Shown piece by piece: positions 33,590 to 45,069 of a stretch of 64,000 bases of DNA (positions are counted from its first letter, which is position 1; the number at the start of each line of letters is the position of its first letter). A program made the translations under genes and the position numbers. The notes under the pieces are model-generated. The model was not told where the DNA came from and ran no database searches. It was given only the letters and a program-made list of their open reading frames with translations. Location: NCBI GenBank assembly GCA_022457155.1, contig JAJGOT010000275.1:414501-478500 (forward strand), written 5' to 3'. The stretch comes from Cladopsammia gracilis. Taxonomy: Eukaryota; Cnidaria; Anthozoa; Scleractinia; Dendrophylliidae.

Positions 33590-33900
33590 GTTATAGTGCT
33601 AAGGTAAACCCATAGATTTCCCTGTACTGAGCGTTAGCCCTAGTAAGGAAATGAGGAACCACACGAGGGAAAGAAAAAAATCTTGGTAGTTTCTTGGTGT
33701 TGCGGATGGTGTGATCACCAAATGACGTAAAACAAAAGATTCAAAAGACACTGAACAATACCCACACCACAACACAAAAGCTAACCAACAATGGCTTCCG
33801 CAACACCAAGAAACACCCAAAATCTTTGACCTCAGTGGGATTCGAACCCACGACCTCCGGATATGACTGCATATCGTGATAACTGATGTGCCCAGAACTA
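33590..33900 (-). mobile_element. tRNA-derived SINE-like relic
   Basis: On the minus strand, 33870-33820 reads a B-box-like GTGGGTTCGAATCCCAC. Downstream 33830-33700 repeats TTTCTTGGTGTTGCGGA in relation to 33685-33712. There is no folded acceptor stem, so it is not a functional tRNA. Confidence 0.4.
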
Positions 33901-34037
33901 AGGTTTTATTTCAAAATTTTAAATTTCATCAAATTTTGGGTAAACATAAAAGTTGACGCACGTCTTTATTTTACGCCAGATTGAGAAGACTATTTTATTT
34001 TTTCTATTCTCGATGTTTTTTTTGTCTTTGGAGGAAT

Positions 34038-34480
34038 AGACCAGTTTACAGTTGAGTGGCGTAAAACTAAAACCAGAGTAATTAATCTGGCCAATCACAA
34101 CAGATGCAGGCAATCCAATGAACCAATCAGACAAAGCAGATACGTGTAGGTGGCGCCAAGTACGGGAAAACGCGTGCGAGCAGGTCTTGATTGGTTTTAC
34201 TTCTGATTGGTTAAGAAAGTGGCGGGAGATATTTTAGCCAATCACAAACTGCCCCAGGGGCAGTACGCAGCTGTTACAAGGTCTTTTCTTATTTGCTGAG
34301 AAAACCATAGAACAAACAACACAACAATGGACCCTAGCCCTGAAAACAATAGAGCTGCGTGATACCCAGGTCCAATGAAATTAGAGGTTGTTAGGAGCTG
34401 CGTGCTATCTGAATCACAAAGCGCAGCAATGCAAAACCAAAGCAATTGCTTAATTACTTTCGACACAGTTGACTTTAAAA
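34038..34480. mobile_element. Diverged copy of the AGAGCAGTTTTCAATTGAG MITE
   Basis: Ends ACCAGTTTACAGTTGAGTG and the related CGACACAGTTGACTTTAAA. Inside are AATCTGGCCAATCACAAC, GCGTGCGAGCAGGTC and CAATGCAAAACCAAAGCAAT, as in 61817-62106. It has extra sequence at about 34235-34420. Confidence 0.65.
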
Positions 34481-34514
34481 TTGTAATTCGTGTTGAAAGT
34501 GATACCAACTGGGA

Positions 34515-34699
34515 ATAGGCCATTTGCACGATGACGTCATATGACTACAACTACCAGAATCCTTCAGTTTTTTGTTTTGTAGTGCAAATTAGGGCTATTG
34601 TTATTTAAACCGCACTGGGATTACAAAATTTAAATTAGAAAGGAAAAACGAAAAGAATTCTGGTAGTTGTAGTAAAATGACGCCATCGTGCAAATGTCC
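34515..34699. mobile_element. Foldback MITE
   Basis: Ends GGCCATTTGCACGATGACG and CGTGCAAATGTCC, then the inverted blocks ACTACAACTACCAGAAT and ATTCTGGTAGTTGTAGT. Non-coding. Confidence 0.8.
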
Positions 34700-34717
34700 T
34701 ATTTACGGTAGATAACA

Positions 34718-34793
34718 GCGACCTCGTTCCCAGGGCTTTAGGAGACTCCAAATTAAAAAGAGGGAAAAGTCCTGGGAACGAAGTTGAGGTAAC
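34718..34793. repeat. Small foldback (CCTCGTTCCCAGG family)
   Basis: The arms CCTCGTTCCCAGGGCTTT and TCCTGGGAACGAAGTTGAGG pair with a short loop. A second member lies at 36918-36985. Confidence 0.7.
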
Positions 34794-34799
34794 AGCAGC

Positions 34800-35639
34800 C
34801 GTTAAAAATTTTATGCCACTAAAAACATCAGCTCAAGAATTTGAACCGATCCAGGAGCGCCGGTATAATAGGCTCCTGGTGGATCAGAGTGTGTATAAAT
34901 TCTACAATTAATAATGTTCATTGTATATCATTTCTCGGAAATTTATTGAAATTGAAAAACTCATCGAGAGAATGCGATAAGCTTGTATTCACTTCGCACC
35001 CCTGATTTTGATAGCTATCTGTTTTGCATTTGTCTATGGATCGGGTACCATTTTTTTTATCGCAAGATACTAATATAGCACCTACTAGAAAAACATTTAT
35101 GTTCTCAGAATGACCCACTTATAAACAGATATGCAGGCCAATTGATTGTCTTAAATTGTGGTCTGAGTTAGACTTCGTTTAGATTAGATTTTCTCTTTTG
35201 GGTATCCCGAAAAACAATGCAGTGCAATACTTTATTGCGAGGCTTTTCAGTGACAATAGTTTAAAAAGTGGTAATAAGGTTACAGTAATAATTATGGGGA
35301 TAAAAATAGCATAGATTTTTGAAGAAGAGAAACGCAGACATTTCAGACAAAATGAGCATGCTGTTTATTTGTTTATATTAATGAAAGCTATTGTAGCTTA
35401 TTTTATCGGAGTTACATCTAGACAAAGAGTAATTGAATCAAATGCTGGTTGTCTTACTTTACTTGGGAAATTGTTAAACTGAGTTTTCTCCTCAGCAGCT
35501 TTGTAATTTTGTACTTTGTAATTTTGTCATGTTGGATATCAAGATTTTTTTAAATAACCTGAAGAAAAAGGAAAAAGGCGTTATTTTCTTGTCTCCCTTT
35601 CGTCCGTCTGTTGACAAAAGTCAAAGAAGTCTGTCGCGT
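34800..35639. other. No feature seen
   Basis: AT-rich sequence without credible ORFs, inverted ends or tandem repeats. Confidence 0.5.
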
Positions 35640-35777
35640 GTGGTAGTTTGGGTTAGTGTAGTTCTGAAAAGAACTGTTGTTGTTGGCGGCATTGACCGAC
35701 ATTTCAACAACCTGAGCGGAAGTCATCTTCAGAGTCATGTGAATTGTGAATCGTCAGTTGATGGTATTCTTGGTTTG

Positions 35778-35808
<31 letters not shown>

Positions 35809-36110
35809 CACCTACAAAAGAATTTTGATGAACTTCTTTTGTTCTGGCACCAACATAGCCGCCATGGCCTTTGTCATTTGAGTCGCCACAGGACTGAAGG
35901 TCACGTGATTGCAAACCATCAATTTATGTCTGCTTATTGCTGTCATTGGTCAGTTCAGCCATGATGGTACATTGGCTGTTGAGACTCAAATCAGTGATTG
36001 GTTCGTCAGTTTTGATGCGTGTTACTGTTAGTGTAATTTCTGTCGGTGTATTGTTAGGCAAATTTTTAGTTCTTTTTAGAACTACACTTAACCGGATGAT
36101 CAAACTCGAT
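35640..36110. mobile_element. Penelope-type terminal repeat relic with nested MITE
   Basis: The block GTAGTTCTGAAAAGAACTG..CAACCTGAGCGGAAGTCATC at about 35658-35735 matches 45080-45155. The inverse of its edge (AGTTCTTTTTAGAACTAC) is at about 36068-36087. The pair brackets a degenerate interior, as in the GIY-YIG relic at 45070-45600. A MITE at 35758-35922 is nested inside. Confidence 0.55.
35758..35922. mobile_element. MITE with GCACATGACGTCA terminus
   Basis: Left part TTTGCACATGACGTCACGGC and right part CACGTGATTGCAAACCATCA. Inner inverted blocks GGCGGCCATGTTGG and CCAACATAGCCGCC. Its left end, from TATTCTTGG to GACGTCA, is shared with every unit of the 86-bp satellite at 52091-53468. Confidence 0.65.
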
Positions 36111-36490
36111 AGACTTCTGATACTTTTCCGTGGGTTCAAACCATTAAAAAATCAGTAAAGTGCTGGCCAAACTAATACAAATTCATTCAACATTGTTGAG
36201 TTCAACTTTGTTGAATGGGGTGGCCGCGAGATAGGTGGTTTTCACGTTACGTTACGTTACGGCAGCCATGTTGGTGCACACCTACAAAGAATTTGTAGTT
36301 CCGGTACACCTGGATAGTTTGAATGAAATCAAACTCGCAATTCAGCACTCGCTTACACATTGATGAGTTTGAATTATTGAACTGTTTGGCCCCGCTGCTG
36401 AATGATGTAGAAATAGATGAAAATGGAAATTCTCTTCAGTTGAACACTTCTCTAAATAACAAAATTTTTAAACTTAAAAGCAATTTTCTA

Positions 36491-36636
36491 GACTACGAGT
36501 AGCCCCTCCTTCTTCCTCAGGGATAGTAGAGCGAGCGCGCGTGAAATCACGCGTCTCGCCCTTCTCGCGTGGGGTGATTTTAGTGCGTGCTCCCGTTTCG
36601 TTCGCTCTACTAGGAGGGACCACTCGTAGTCTAGCA
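36491..36636. mobile_element. Foldback MITE
   Basis: Ends AGACTACGAGTAGCCCCTCC and GGAGGGACCACTCGTAGTCT, with a CpG-rich interior (GAGCGAGCGCGCGTG). A related, partial copy is at 55425-55560. Confidence 0.75.
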
Positions 36637-36917
36637 ATTTTCCGAAGATTTTCGAAAATTATCCGTATATTATCCGAAGTTTGTACGAACGTTTCCGATC
36701 ATCGGATAGGGTATGCATGGTTCTGTTGGGCACATGATCATATGATCTTACGTCAAGGATATATGTTATGGTTGATCCAAATTGGCTCAGCGTCCTCGTG
36801 CTCAACGTCCGGCGGCTACGAGAGTTTCTCAATTCCTCCGACGGGGTCTCTTCTAAATCTGTAGCCGATCTCTGCCTTATTTTGTTCAAACCGGGTTTTA
36901 GATATTTGAGCTGCTTA

Positions 36918-36985
36918 GTCAACCTCGTTTCCAGGGTCTCTCTTCTTCCCATCCCAAGGAGAGAAACCATGGGAACGAGGTTGCT
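36918..36985. repeat. Small foldback (CCTCGTTCCCAGG family)
   Basis: The arms AACCTCGTTTCCAGGGTCTC and its near complement ending GGGAACGAGGTT, the same family as 34718-34793. Confidence 0.7.
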
Positions 36986-37816
36986 GCCGAGCCGCTTTTG
37001 TATATTTTAACGTAAAAGGTCGCATAAAGCTGAATGCTCGGAGATTTGAAGTAGAACCTCAGAATCTGAAAGTTTTTATTTTGATGATATCTGTTTTGAA
37101 AACTTTCAACTAAAAAAAGGAAGAAAACAAAACTGAACAACTCTTGAACAACAGATCAATCTTTATTAACTCTTTTTCTTCAGGTCAATCATTTTTGTTT
37201 AAAATAAAGAAACTTCCCCTTATAGTCTTTATAGTCTGTAAACAGTTCCTACTTTAAGCTGCTTGTTTTCCGTTTTCAACCATCTTTGCTTTTATCTGGA
37301 GCAATGTCCTAAACATTTGCGTCTAGTGATCATTCTGTAGCAGTTTGATCATTACATGTTATTTTGCTATTACTCTCCTATAACTGTTGTTCATTCCTCA
37401 CTTTAAGGAGACTTAATTGTCACAGTCCGTTTTATCTATTGACTTTCTATTGTCATGTTCCGGTTAACCGCTCCCCGCCGGTACTTTTTACTATTGTGTA
37501 GATGGTAGTTCTGAAGTGTTTTTAAGTGTGTCCAAATGAAACCTACTGAGCTGGGTATTCTTATAGTGTTGTTTATTAAGCCGTACAGGTCTGTGTTCAA
37601 AATTCTAAGGTGTGACCATAAAAATAAAACGTAGGGAGAAGTACTTTACTGTGGCATTGTTGATGAGCTCTAATGAAGGTGGTTCTAACTTTCGAGTCTG
37701 TGGGTAACATCATCAAGTGTACTTGAGCAGTACTTGTTAAAAGAAATAAGGGATTTTGTTTTCAAACTTAATGGCATTAGTATACATAGCAGGGAAAGGG
37801 AAATGATTACAACGAC
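36986..37816. other. 3' flank of the minus-strand secreted-protein gene
   Basis: No ORF. The minus strand reads AATAAA within TTAATAAACA near 37577, which could be the polyadenylation signal about 240 bases after the stop codon. Confidence 0.35.
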
Positions 37817-40800
37817 TCAGAACTCCTTAGTAGCGCAGTAAAGAAACACGCTGCTATCGTAAAGTGATGGCCGCTTGTAGTAATGCAACAAACGTTTTTT
37901 CCAGATTTTCCAGGATTTTGCGTCCTTCAGTTTGGGTATTGGTCGGTTAAGGAGCGTGATTGGTGTCCCAGACTTGTAATGTTCAGCCACCCAGTGCACT
38001 GCTTGGAAGATACCGTTTGATGTGGTGTCCAATAAACACAAGCATAAATCCTCCTGCAGATAAAAACACAGTACTGAGGAAACTTGTTGAGGATTTTTAC
38101 AGTCGTTAGACTAAAGCCCCAAATAGTCATCAGACGTCTTTTTACGTGTTGTTTATCGCAGTATATTCAGATAGACTTACGGTTGGCGCTCCCCCCGGGG
38201 GGGGGGGGGGGGGAGGGACTCACATATAAAAATGACGGGGGTGCTCGTCGAAAATTTTCGAAAAACACCCTAAAAGGTACCAGAATCTTGTTTGATGGGC
38301 GTAGCTCAAAATAATTTTTACCGCTGCGATGTACCAACTCTAAAATAACACACGTCATATTCTGTCATATTTTTTCGGCTCAATACCCTAAAAGGTATCA
38401 CGATAATTCTAACGGTGGTCATTTTAGATTTTAGTACCCTAAGTGGTACCAATCTACAAATTTTGACGCCTAAAAGGTACGACGAGCACCCCCGTCATTT
38501 TTATATGGGAGTCCCCAACCCCCCACCCCTCGCCGGGGTTGGCGCATGTACTGACTTGCTCTGTTGTAAGAAGGTTTTTAAGTAATGCTTCATATAAGAA
38601 CTACAGTAAACTTCATTGTTCTGCGGCATTGGCTCTTTCCTACATAGAATATCTTTGACTTCAAGAATAGAGGAGGGGCTGATGGTTCATAATTATATTT
38701 CATTTTAAAAATAAAGATGCGCGGCACGGTGGTCTAGTGGTTAGCGCGTCGGACTTTCAACCTGAAGGTCGGTGGTTCGAGCCTGGTCTCTGCCGTCGTG
38801 TTGTTTCCTTAGACAAGAAACTTTACTCCACACTGTCTCTCTCTACCCAGGTGTATAAATGGGTACCGGCGACAAAATGCTGGGGGTAACCCTGCGATGG
38901 ACTAGCATCCCATCCAGGGGGGAGTAGCAATGTTCCTAGTTGCTTCATGCTACGGAAACCGGGTTAAGCTCCGGCCGTGTGGGCCATCGTGGCCCGAGTG
39001 CAACTTAACCTTAAAAATAAAGAAAATCCATTTGCGTCAAATAAATTTTAGGAAATGTTCGTGCTTAACCAATCAGAATAGCAGAAGACAATAGCTAATA
39101 ATTTTGCTTCTTTGACGAGGTTCCCAAACACAATATCTTTTAAAAATTGCATGTTGTGCGGTTGGGTCTCAAATTACTTGAAACCTTAACAAAATTAGAC
39201 AAAATACACCTTGAACCTTAACTTTTTAGCGGTTTTTGAGTCTAGACCAATGAGATCACTAGTTGTAACAATGAAAAAAGTTGACATTCCATCGTGCATT
39301 GCCGTTCAGCACTATCCTTCTTATGCGGATTATTACTTAAAGAGACACTGCCTGGCTCAGTGAAATATCGTGTTTTCATGATTATGGCCATGAGCTGCAG
39401 CTTGCTTTAAGCTTGCATTATTATCTCAAAACAGGAAGGAAAAATTACCAAAAGCGATGAAGACAAAGAAATATGACAAAAATAACGATTAAATTCCACC
39501 GGAATGGAAACTTTGATTTCTTGACCGCCTGTCACAAAATCAAAATTGATGAACTGTAATCCACTTCCATCCTTGCAATCCTACATTTCATCTCCAAACT
39601 ACTGCTTCTGTTTTGCTCTACGGAATCTTTTTATCCAATTAAGTTGTATATTTGGTGGCATTTGGCAATAGAGCAGTTTTCAATTGAGTGTGGTAAAACC
39701 AAAACCAAAGTAATTACTCTGACCAATCACAGCAGTCGTAAACAATCCAATGAACCAATCAAAACTCGAAGCAATTACATGTCGGCGGCGCCAAGCGCGG
39801 GAAAACGCGTGCGAGCAAGTCACGATTGGTTTTGGTTTTACTTCTGATTGGTCGAGAAAGTGGCGCGAGATTTTTTAGCCAATCATAAAGCGTAGCAATG
39901 AAAAACCAAAGTAATTGTGTAATTACTTTCGACACTCAACTGAAAACTGCTCTGTAACGTGGAAATTAAGTAAACACAATTTCGTTATTTCGGGGGACAA
40001 TGTGTCCCTTTAATTACCTCAGGCGGGTTTTGTTCAACCTCCTGGAAAACTTCTTTGACCTTGTGCCAAACGTCAATCATGTGAAACTTGTGCACGATTC
40101 GCTCGGTGGAGGACCAGTTCGGACCCAGGCCGTCATCGTCCAAACCGACCCGGCTCAAAATGGCGTCAATGACGTTCATCGTCTCCGTGCTGAAATCTTC
40201 CCCAAAGGGGTCCTCTGGGGCATAGGGCAATACAAGATGTTCCTGATGAAAGGAAAGCACTAACTATAATGAAAAGTAAATATGAAAACATAACGAGAAC
40301 TAATAGTTTGAAGAAAAAGGCAGATTATCAGTGCTGACGTTTCAATCAAGCTAGCAAACAAAACGTCTATTGGCAAAAAGACTGAGCACATGTGGAGGGG
40401 GAGAAGCTAGGACACGTAAAGCCTTGAGTGTTATACGTTGAGGCGAAACAAGAGAGTTTCAACTCTGCACGGCAACCTCTCGATCTATGTCATCTTTCAG
40501 TATGGCCTGACTTATAAGGTCTAGTATAACATGACCATCTTGTATCCATGCGAGAGAATGATCTAAGTTCCCCTTTATGAGGCAATAATTGCGACATACG
40601 ACTGCATACATATTTAATAATTCCATTGATGTTGAATTCATCTTGTTTTTGCTGTCTTTCTATTTTTTGTGACCTTTCGTGATTAGTAATTGGATACTCT
40701 CGTTCCACCACGTACCAAGAACGGTACTGAACTCTGAAAGCGTATTAAAATTCGCCACTATTTTCTGTTGACAAAATCCTATTTTTGCTCCAGCGCAATA

Positions 40801-41391
40801 ATCAGGTTTTGTTTAATTCTACAGTACAGACGGCAAAGAATACATTATCTAGATACAGGTTTTCCAACCTCAGACAATCAGCAGATTCCGTGTCCGGGGG
40901 TTCTCAAGGTAATTGTGTAGCAAATTGACATATGCCACAATCTTGACCGCCTTTTTATCCGATTTATATACCCCAAATTTATTCCCGTTATCAAACATAA
41001 GATGCGTGGAATTTTAAAATACATCCCAGAAAAATATCTTGCCAAATGCATTTTCCCAAAAAAATTATTCCCGACGCCAGTGCCTTTTTATCGACACCCC
41101 TCTCCCCTGCCTTTCCATTCCACCCACCCAGCTGGGCCAGTACTGTATTGCAGAGGAAATGACCACCGGAATTACCTCATCCTTGATGTTGTGGTTTACG
41201 GTCGGGACGCGGTTGTTTGAGGTCGCTCGCGGGTTAAACAAGCGAAGCCCCTGAACAGTCATGGAGTGAATAGTGTGAGCAACCGTCTCGTTGAAATTCC
41301 GCGACAAATCGTAAGAGCGGTAGAGCTCGCTGCAATGTGATTCAGCGGCAGCTGCACTGCAGAGGAGGGCAGCAAACAGCAGGAGGAGCAT
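37817..41391 (-). CDS. Secreted protein of unknown family, 225 aa, 3 exons
   Basis: Minus-strand exons 41391-41176 (72 codons), 40242-40018 (75) and 38053-37817 (79 with the stop) join in phase 0 at both GT-AG introns. Residues 1-17 (MLLLLFAALLCSAAAAE) are a clear signal peptide cleaved near AAA-ES, so the product is secreted. The mature part is acidic in the middle (APEDPFGEDFSTETM, GLDDDG) and basic near the end (KLKDAKSWKIWKKRLLHYYKR). It has few cysteines and a sequon NFNETV. I do not recognise the family. The second donor (GT at 40017-40016) is 5 bases from a MITE. The start is the ATG directly before the hydrophobic core. Confidence 0.7.
38188..38540. mobile_element. TIR element with CCCCCGTCATTTTTATAT ends
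   Basis: GGGAGGGACTCACATATAAA at the left and its near complement at the right, with GGTGCTCGTCG and CGACGAGCACC next to them. The interior repeats ACCCTAAAAGGTA. It begins in a C/G homopolymer run (38192-38215). In intron 2 of the secreted-protein gene. Confidence 0.75.
38577..39336. repeat. Dispersed repeat, copy B, holding a SINE
   Basis: Sister of 1865-2340, colinear apart from the 306 extra bases of the SINE and its target duplication. Confidence 0.75.
38717..39010 (+). mobile_element. tRNA-derived SINE with 12-bp target duplication
   Basis: Head GCACGGTGGTCTAGTGGTTA (A-box) and GTGGTTCGAGCC (B-box), then a body with CCTGCGATGGACTAGCATCC and GGGTTAAGCTCCGGCC. TTAAAAATAAAG flanks it (38705-38716, 39011-39022). 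The paralogous empty site at 2015-2027 confirms both boundaries. RNA polymerase III would read it from the internal boxes. Confidence 0.9.
39337..40013. mobile_element. TTAA-flanked MITE abutting a splice donor
   Basis: Ends TTAAAGAGACACTGCCTGGC and GACAATGTGTCCCTTTAA, with a second MITE (39670-39953) nested within. Its right TTAA (40010-40013) occupies intron positions +5 to +8 of the secreted-protein gene. A sister is at 48994-49341 and a solo right end is at about 61190-61204. Confidence 0.8.
39670..39953. mobile_element. AGAGCAGTTTTCAATTGAG MITE, complete copy
   Basis: Ends AGAGCAGTTTTCAATTGAGT and CTCAACTGAAAACTGCTCT. The interior has GTAATTACTCTGACCAATCA, CGCGTGCGAGCAAGTCACG and the inverse end block. 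Nested in the MITE 39337-40013. Confidence 0.85.
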
Positions 41392-42063
41392 GATAATGCT
41401 TTCTTTTCTGATTCTGACACAGTGAGTTGTAATCCTGGTTGTAATATACAGTAGATGTATATAATATACTGCTACGGATAGTCTCGAGTAGCTTCTTGTC
41501 CGGCACCCAGGCTGAACAATAAGAACAGACAGGTCTGCTGTGTCATGATGAACAGCAAGTAAAATCACATGATTTTGGGTCCGGTTACAATCAGGTGACA
41601 AATGACTGATGCTGTTGTATGTATTCTTTAGATAATGTCCTAAATCAACATGCCTGGTCCATCTAATTCGTGTAGCCTGTGTACCGTGGCATGCGCTAGA
41701 GGAAGGGGGAACTTTGGGCGCGCACGAATAAACGGAAGAGAGTGCGAAGGAAGGAAGAAAGGTACTTTCCTACCTCACATGTGCCGAATTAAAGTTATAC
41801 ATTATTTTAAATGATTTTTAATTGTGTTTTACCCAAAATTCTGCACTTTTTTTCCTAAATGCCACGCGCGGAAGACACGGTTAAGCAAAATGGTGGAGTC
41901 GGAGGGAAACACAAATATGTGTAGTTCAGTCTTGTTTTTCGCAGACAAAGTACACTTGTTTAAAATGCGGCTATTTCTATTGCATGAAGTGTTCTGTGTT
42001 TGAAAATGACGAGGACATTTACGAAAAAACAGCCCGTGATTCGGGATCCAGACCCCCACCCCA
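41392..42063. other. Promoter side of the secreted-protein gene; otherwise empty
   Basis: The 5' flank of the minus-strand gene. The minus strand has TATA-like TATATTATATAC at about 41467-41456, 65-75 bases upstream of the ATG. Beyond it I see no gene. Confidence 0.35.
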
Positions 42064-42084
42064 CCCCCCCCCCCCCCCCCCCCC
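42064..42084. repeat. C homopolymer
   Basis: A run of about 20 C. It is a quadruplex or i-motif candidate and a likely length polymorphism or assembly weak spot. Confidence 0.85.
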
Positions 42085-42589
42085 TCCAGACCCTGACTAC
42101 AAGATGGAGAACAGGGAAATCTGTGGCGTATTGTGAAGTTGTGAAGTATGTTTCGACGTAGATGATGAAAAGCAAACACGACTCAGAAGAACGTGGTTTA
42201 ATATCTAACAATGTTTGCTACATTAGTAATCTTCTCCTTCTTGTTACTTCAAAAAATCCCTTCAAAATGAGCAACCTTCTTTTCCAAGCTCTTACTTCCG
42301 CCATATTGCTTTCCACCTTTTCCGCTGACTGAAGTACAATGGGCTCAACATTACATAAACGCGGCAAATTTAAATTCGACGTTTGAATCAACATTGGAAC
42401 TTTTGCTTAACTTAAATTAAATTCAAAACGGCAAGAGAGCGACGTTTGAACCGGCGCATGCTTTCCTTTCATATCTTGCGCTTTTATCACTGAAAAGCTT
42501 GCGTGCAAACATTGTTTACTCCAATATCTTTGTTGTATTTGCCACAGCGATTGGCTCAATGTTCTAATCAATATTCATGAAAAAACTTC

Positions 42590-43447
42590 ACCCTCGCCGC
42601 AAACCAAGCAGCTCGTGTTCGTGTTAAGATGTCTCGCAAGTTGTAAAACTTTTTGGCGCTCTTGAGGCAACTTGGAAGACTCTGGGAAGACGTACCATCA
42701 AGGAAAAAGTCGCCCCACAACCGTCCAACCGAAGGTAAGAGTCGCTTCGCCAAAAAATGTCATTTGTTCCGTAAAAGAGTACAAACTTATGCTTGATGAA
42801 GTGAACACGTGCGTTGAGCGTCTGTTCGTCTTACGACGTCTTTGCGTTTTGGAATAGCGTAGCGCACAATTACTATTTATAGAACTAAAACTCAGACAAA
42901 CAAACCAAAAGTGACTCTTAGGGGATTCCTAATTACGAATTTCTATTGTCAGAAATGCAAGAATAAACAAGAATAAATTATAAACTCAGATAAACATGAG
43001 TACTGACGTCATTTGTGCGCTTTGCTATTGCGTTTGTCTTGCGATAAGCTGAGGAGTCAGTGTCTCTCAACTGAAATTAAAAAGTCTCTGGCTGGTTAAT
43101 TTCGTTCAAGCTGTATACTGACCTTCAAAAGAACATTTTATAGTTCAACTTAAGGAGCTAAAGCCTTGAAACAAATGTTGAAAAATGATTTTAAATTCCT
43201 GTTAGAAATCGATAACTTTATGTTTCATTGTGTACCATTAACTGTTGATGAAAACCACGTCTAATGCACCTAAAATTTAACCTTAACTGTCTGTAAAATA
43301 ACGAAAATTAAACATTTTATCTTATCAATCGTTCATTTATATTTTCAGGAACTCGAAGAGTATCAAAGTTAGGAACATGGAGGCCTGAAGAAACAATTCA
43401 AGAGGACAAACTGGAATGGAAGAATCAGGAGAGATCTCTTCAAAGAT
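42590..43447 (+). CDS. Possible two-exon short gene (weak)
   Basis: A donor GTAAGA at 42734 and an acceptor TTTATATTTTCAG ending at 43349 would join an upstream frame (LRQLGRLWEDVPSRKKSP..) in phase 1 to a 32-codon frame. That second frame (RVSKLGTWRPEETI..WKNQERSLQR) ends in TAA near 43449. No clear start codon is visible and no domain is recognised. It could equally be a non-coding transcript. Confidence 0.2.
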
Positions 43448-43982
43448 AAGAACTTTGTTTAGTTAGTCATATCTTTATACAAATGGTGGCTGAACATGGG
43501 CTTTAGTTTGCATCAAATGTATTATTATAAGGAAGAGCGAATTCACATCTGACTGCTCATTGACTCGTCAAATTGACATGAAGAACGGGGGGGGGGTAAT
43601 TGAAGTCTGTTCATTTTCTGCTGAATCGCGTATACTGGCTGCTAATTGTCTGAACCGTCAAATCACAGAACATAATAGGTTTTGTAGTGGGAGGAAGGTC
43701 TTAGGTCTCGGGTAAAATAACTTCTGACAGTTTTAGTCTCAGCCACCATTTGGACGTTGAGCGACGGATCGTTTCAGTTATATGCTGGTTGATAATTTGA
43801 CTATTTAGTTGATGGTTTGATTTTTTTTGTTTCGGTGAACATATCTTTATGCCAAATAATGTCAAAATATAATATAATTTCACTTACAAATTAAAGGAAA
43901 CATGATTTTGTATGGTCGATCACTCAGCGTGTAGGTATAAACGTAGTTTTAACTTCAGTTGATGTGGTGGGTGTTTATATTT

Positions 43983-44741
43983 TTAAGGTGGCACTGACAG
44001 TTTACTAACTGCAAATTCCTAATTTGGACACGTCAAATTATTATTTGTTTCCGTGGTCACATTGGCTGTTATGAAATAACTTTTTATATAATTATTTCAT
44101 ATTAAGGTGAAACTGATAGCTTTTTGAAAACTTCGTCACTCTTTGTCAGTACATGTAAAAATAAGTTGATCAAATTATATTGTCTGTTAAAAAGAACCTT
44201 CTTTTCCTAAATATTATTACGTTCCTCTGTAATTTTTTTCTTTGAAACGAAGTACAATTTGGTATATATGAACTAGATTCTCAAAATGAAAGTTTGTATT
44301 TTGTCCACAAATTCGCCAGTTTTCCAGAAACAAGACCAAAAACATTTCGGTTAATTTAGAAGGGCAGATTTTTAATCACCAAGGCATTTTTTCAATTTAA
44401 CCAAAGTCTGGCATTGTGTGAATAATGTAGCCAAGCAATTCTCTTTTAAATGTTCGAAATTGAATCACTATCTCCAAACTCAGCGAACGGTCATTCCAAA
44501 ATAAAAAGTTTCGATAAATTGGGCTAGTGCACAATTCGATCTATCGCTAGAATGAAAATGCCGGACACATCAAATTGACTGTAATAAAATATCTTTAGTT
44601 CAAAAATTATTTCAGTTAATTTAGAAGGCAAATTTTATTCAATTGTTTTTCAATTTAACCAAAGTCTGGCACTGTTTTAAAAATGGAATCAATTGGGAAT
44701 ATATATTTAAAGACACTTGTAGCCTGTCAGTGCCTCCTTAA
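43983..44741. mobile_element. TTAA-flanked MITE
   Basis: Ends TTAAGGTGGCACTGACAG and CTGTCAGTGCCTCCTTAA. The interior has repeated AACCAAAGTCTGGCA and GTTAATTTAGAAGG words. No transposase. Confidence 0.75.
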
Positions 44742-45069
44742 AATTATTCACACGTTCCCTACATCAACTGATTGACAAGAGAACAAAGGCCTTTACAAGT
44801 TAACGTTGCGTTCTTTCTTTTTCACTTGATTTTTTTTTTAATTTACGCCGGAAAATTATTCTCAGTCGCCCACGCTAAAACACCAGTATTAATTAGTTTT
44901 TTCATCGAGACTGAGTGCCTGTGTTCTCTTGTCGATCGTACTTATATTTAGGAGCTTAGTTTATATAGCCCTGATGTCTGGTTTTGAGGATAGCCGGAAT
45001 TTTCGATGATCAATATAGATGTTGTAAATGGTTTAAACCCAGAGCATCAATAGTCTGTCGAGTGTGATC

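Noticed and set aside
33820..33880. A minus-strand tRNA gene
   Set aside because: Only the B-box and T-arm-like part is convincing. There is no acceptor stem pairing and no clear anticodon arm.
38717..38790. A functional tRNA gene
   Set aside because: It has A- and B-boxes but is joined to a SINE body and flanked by a target duplication, so it is a SINE head.
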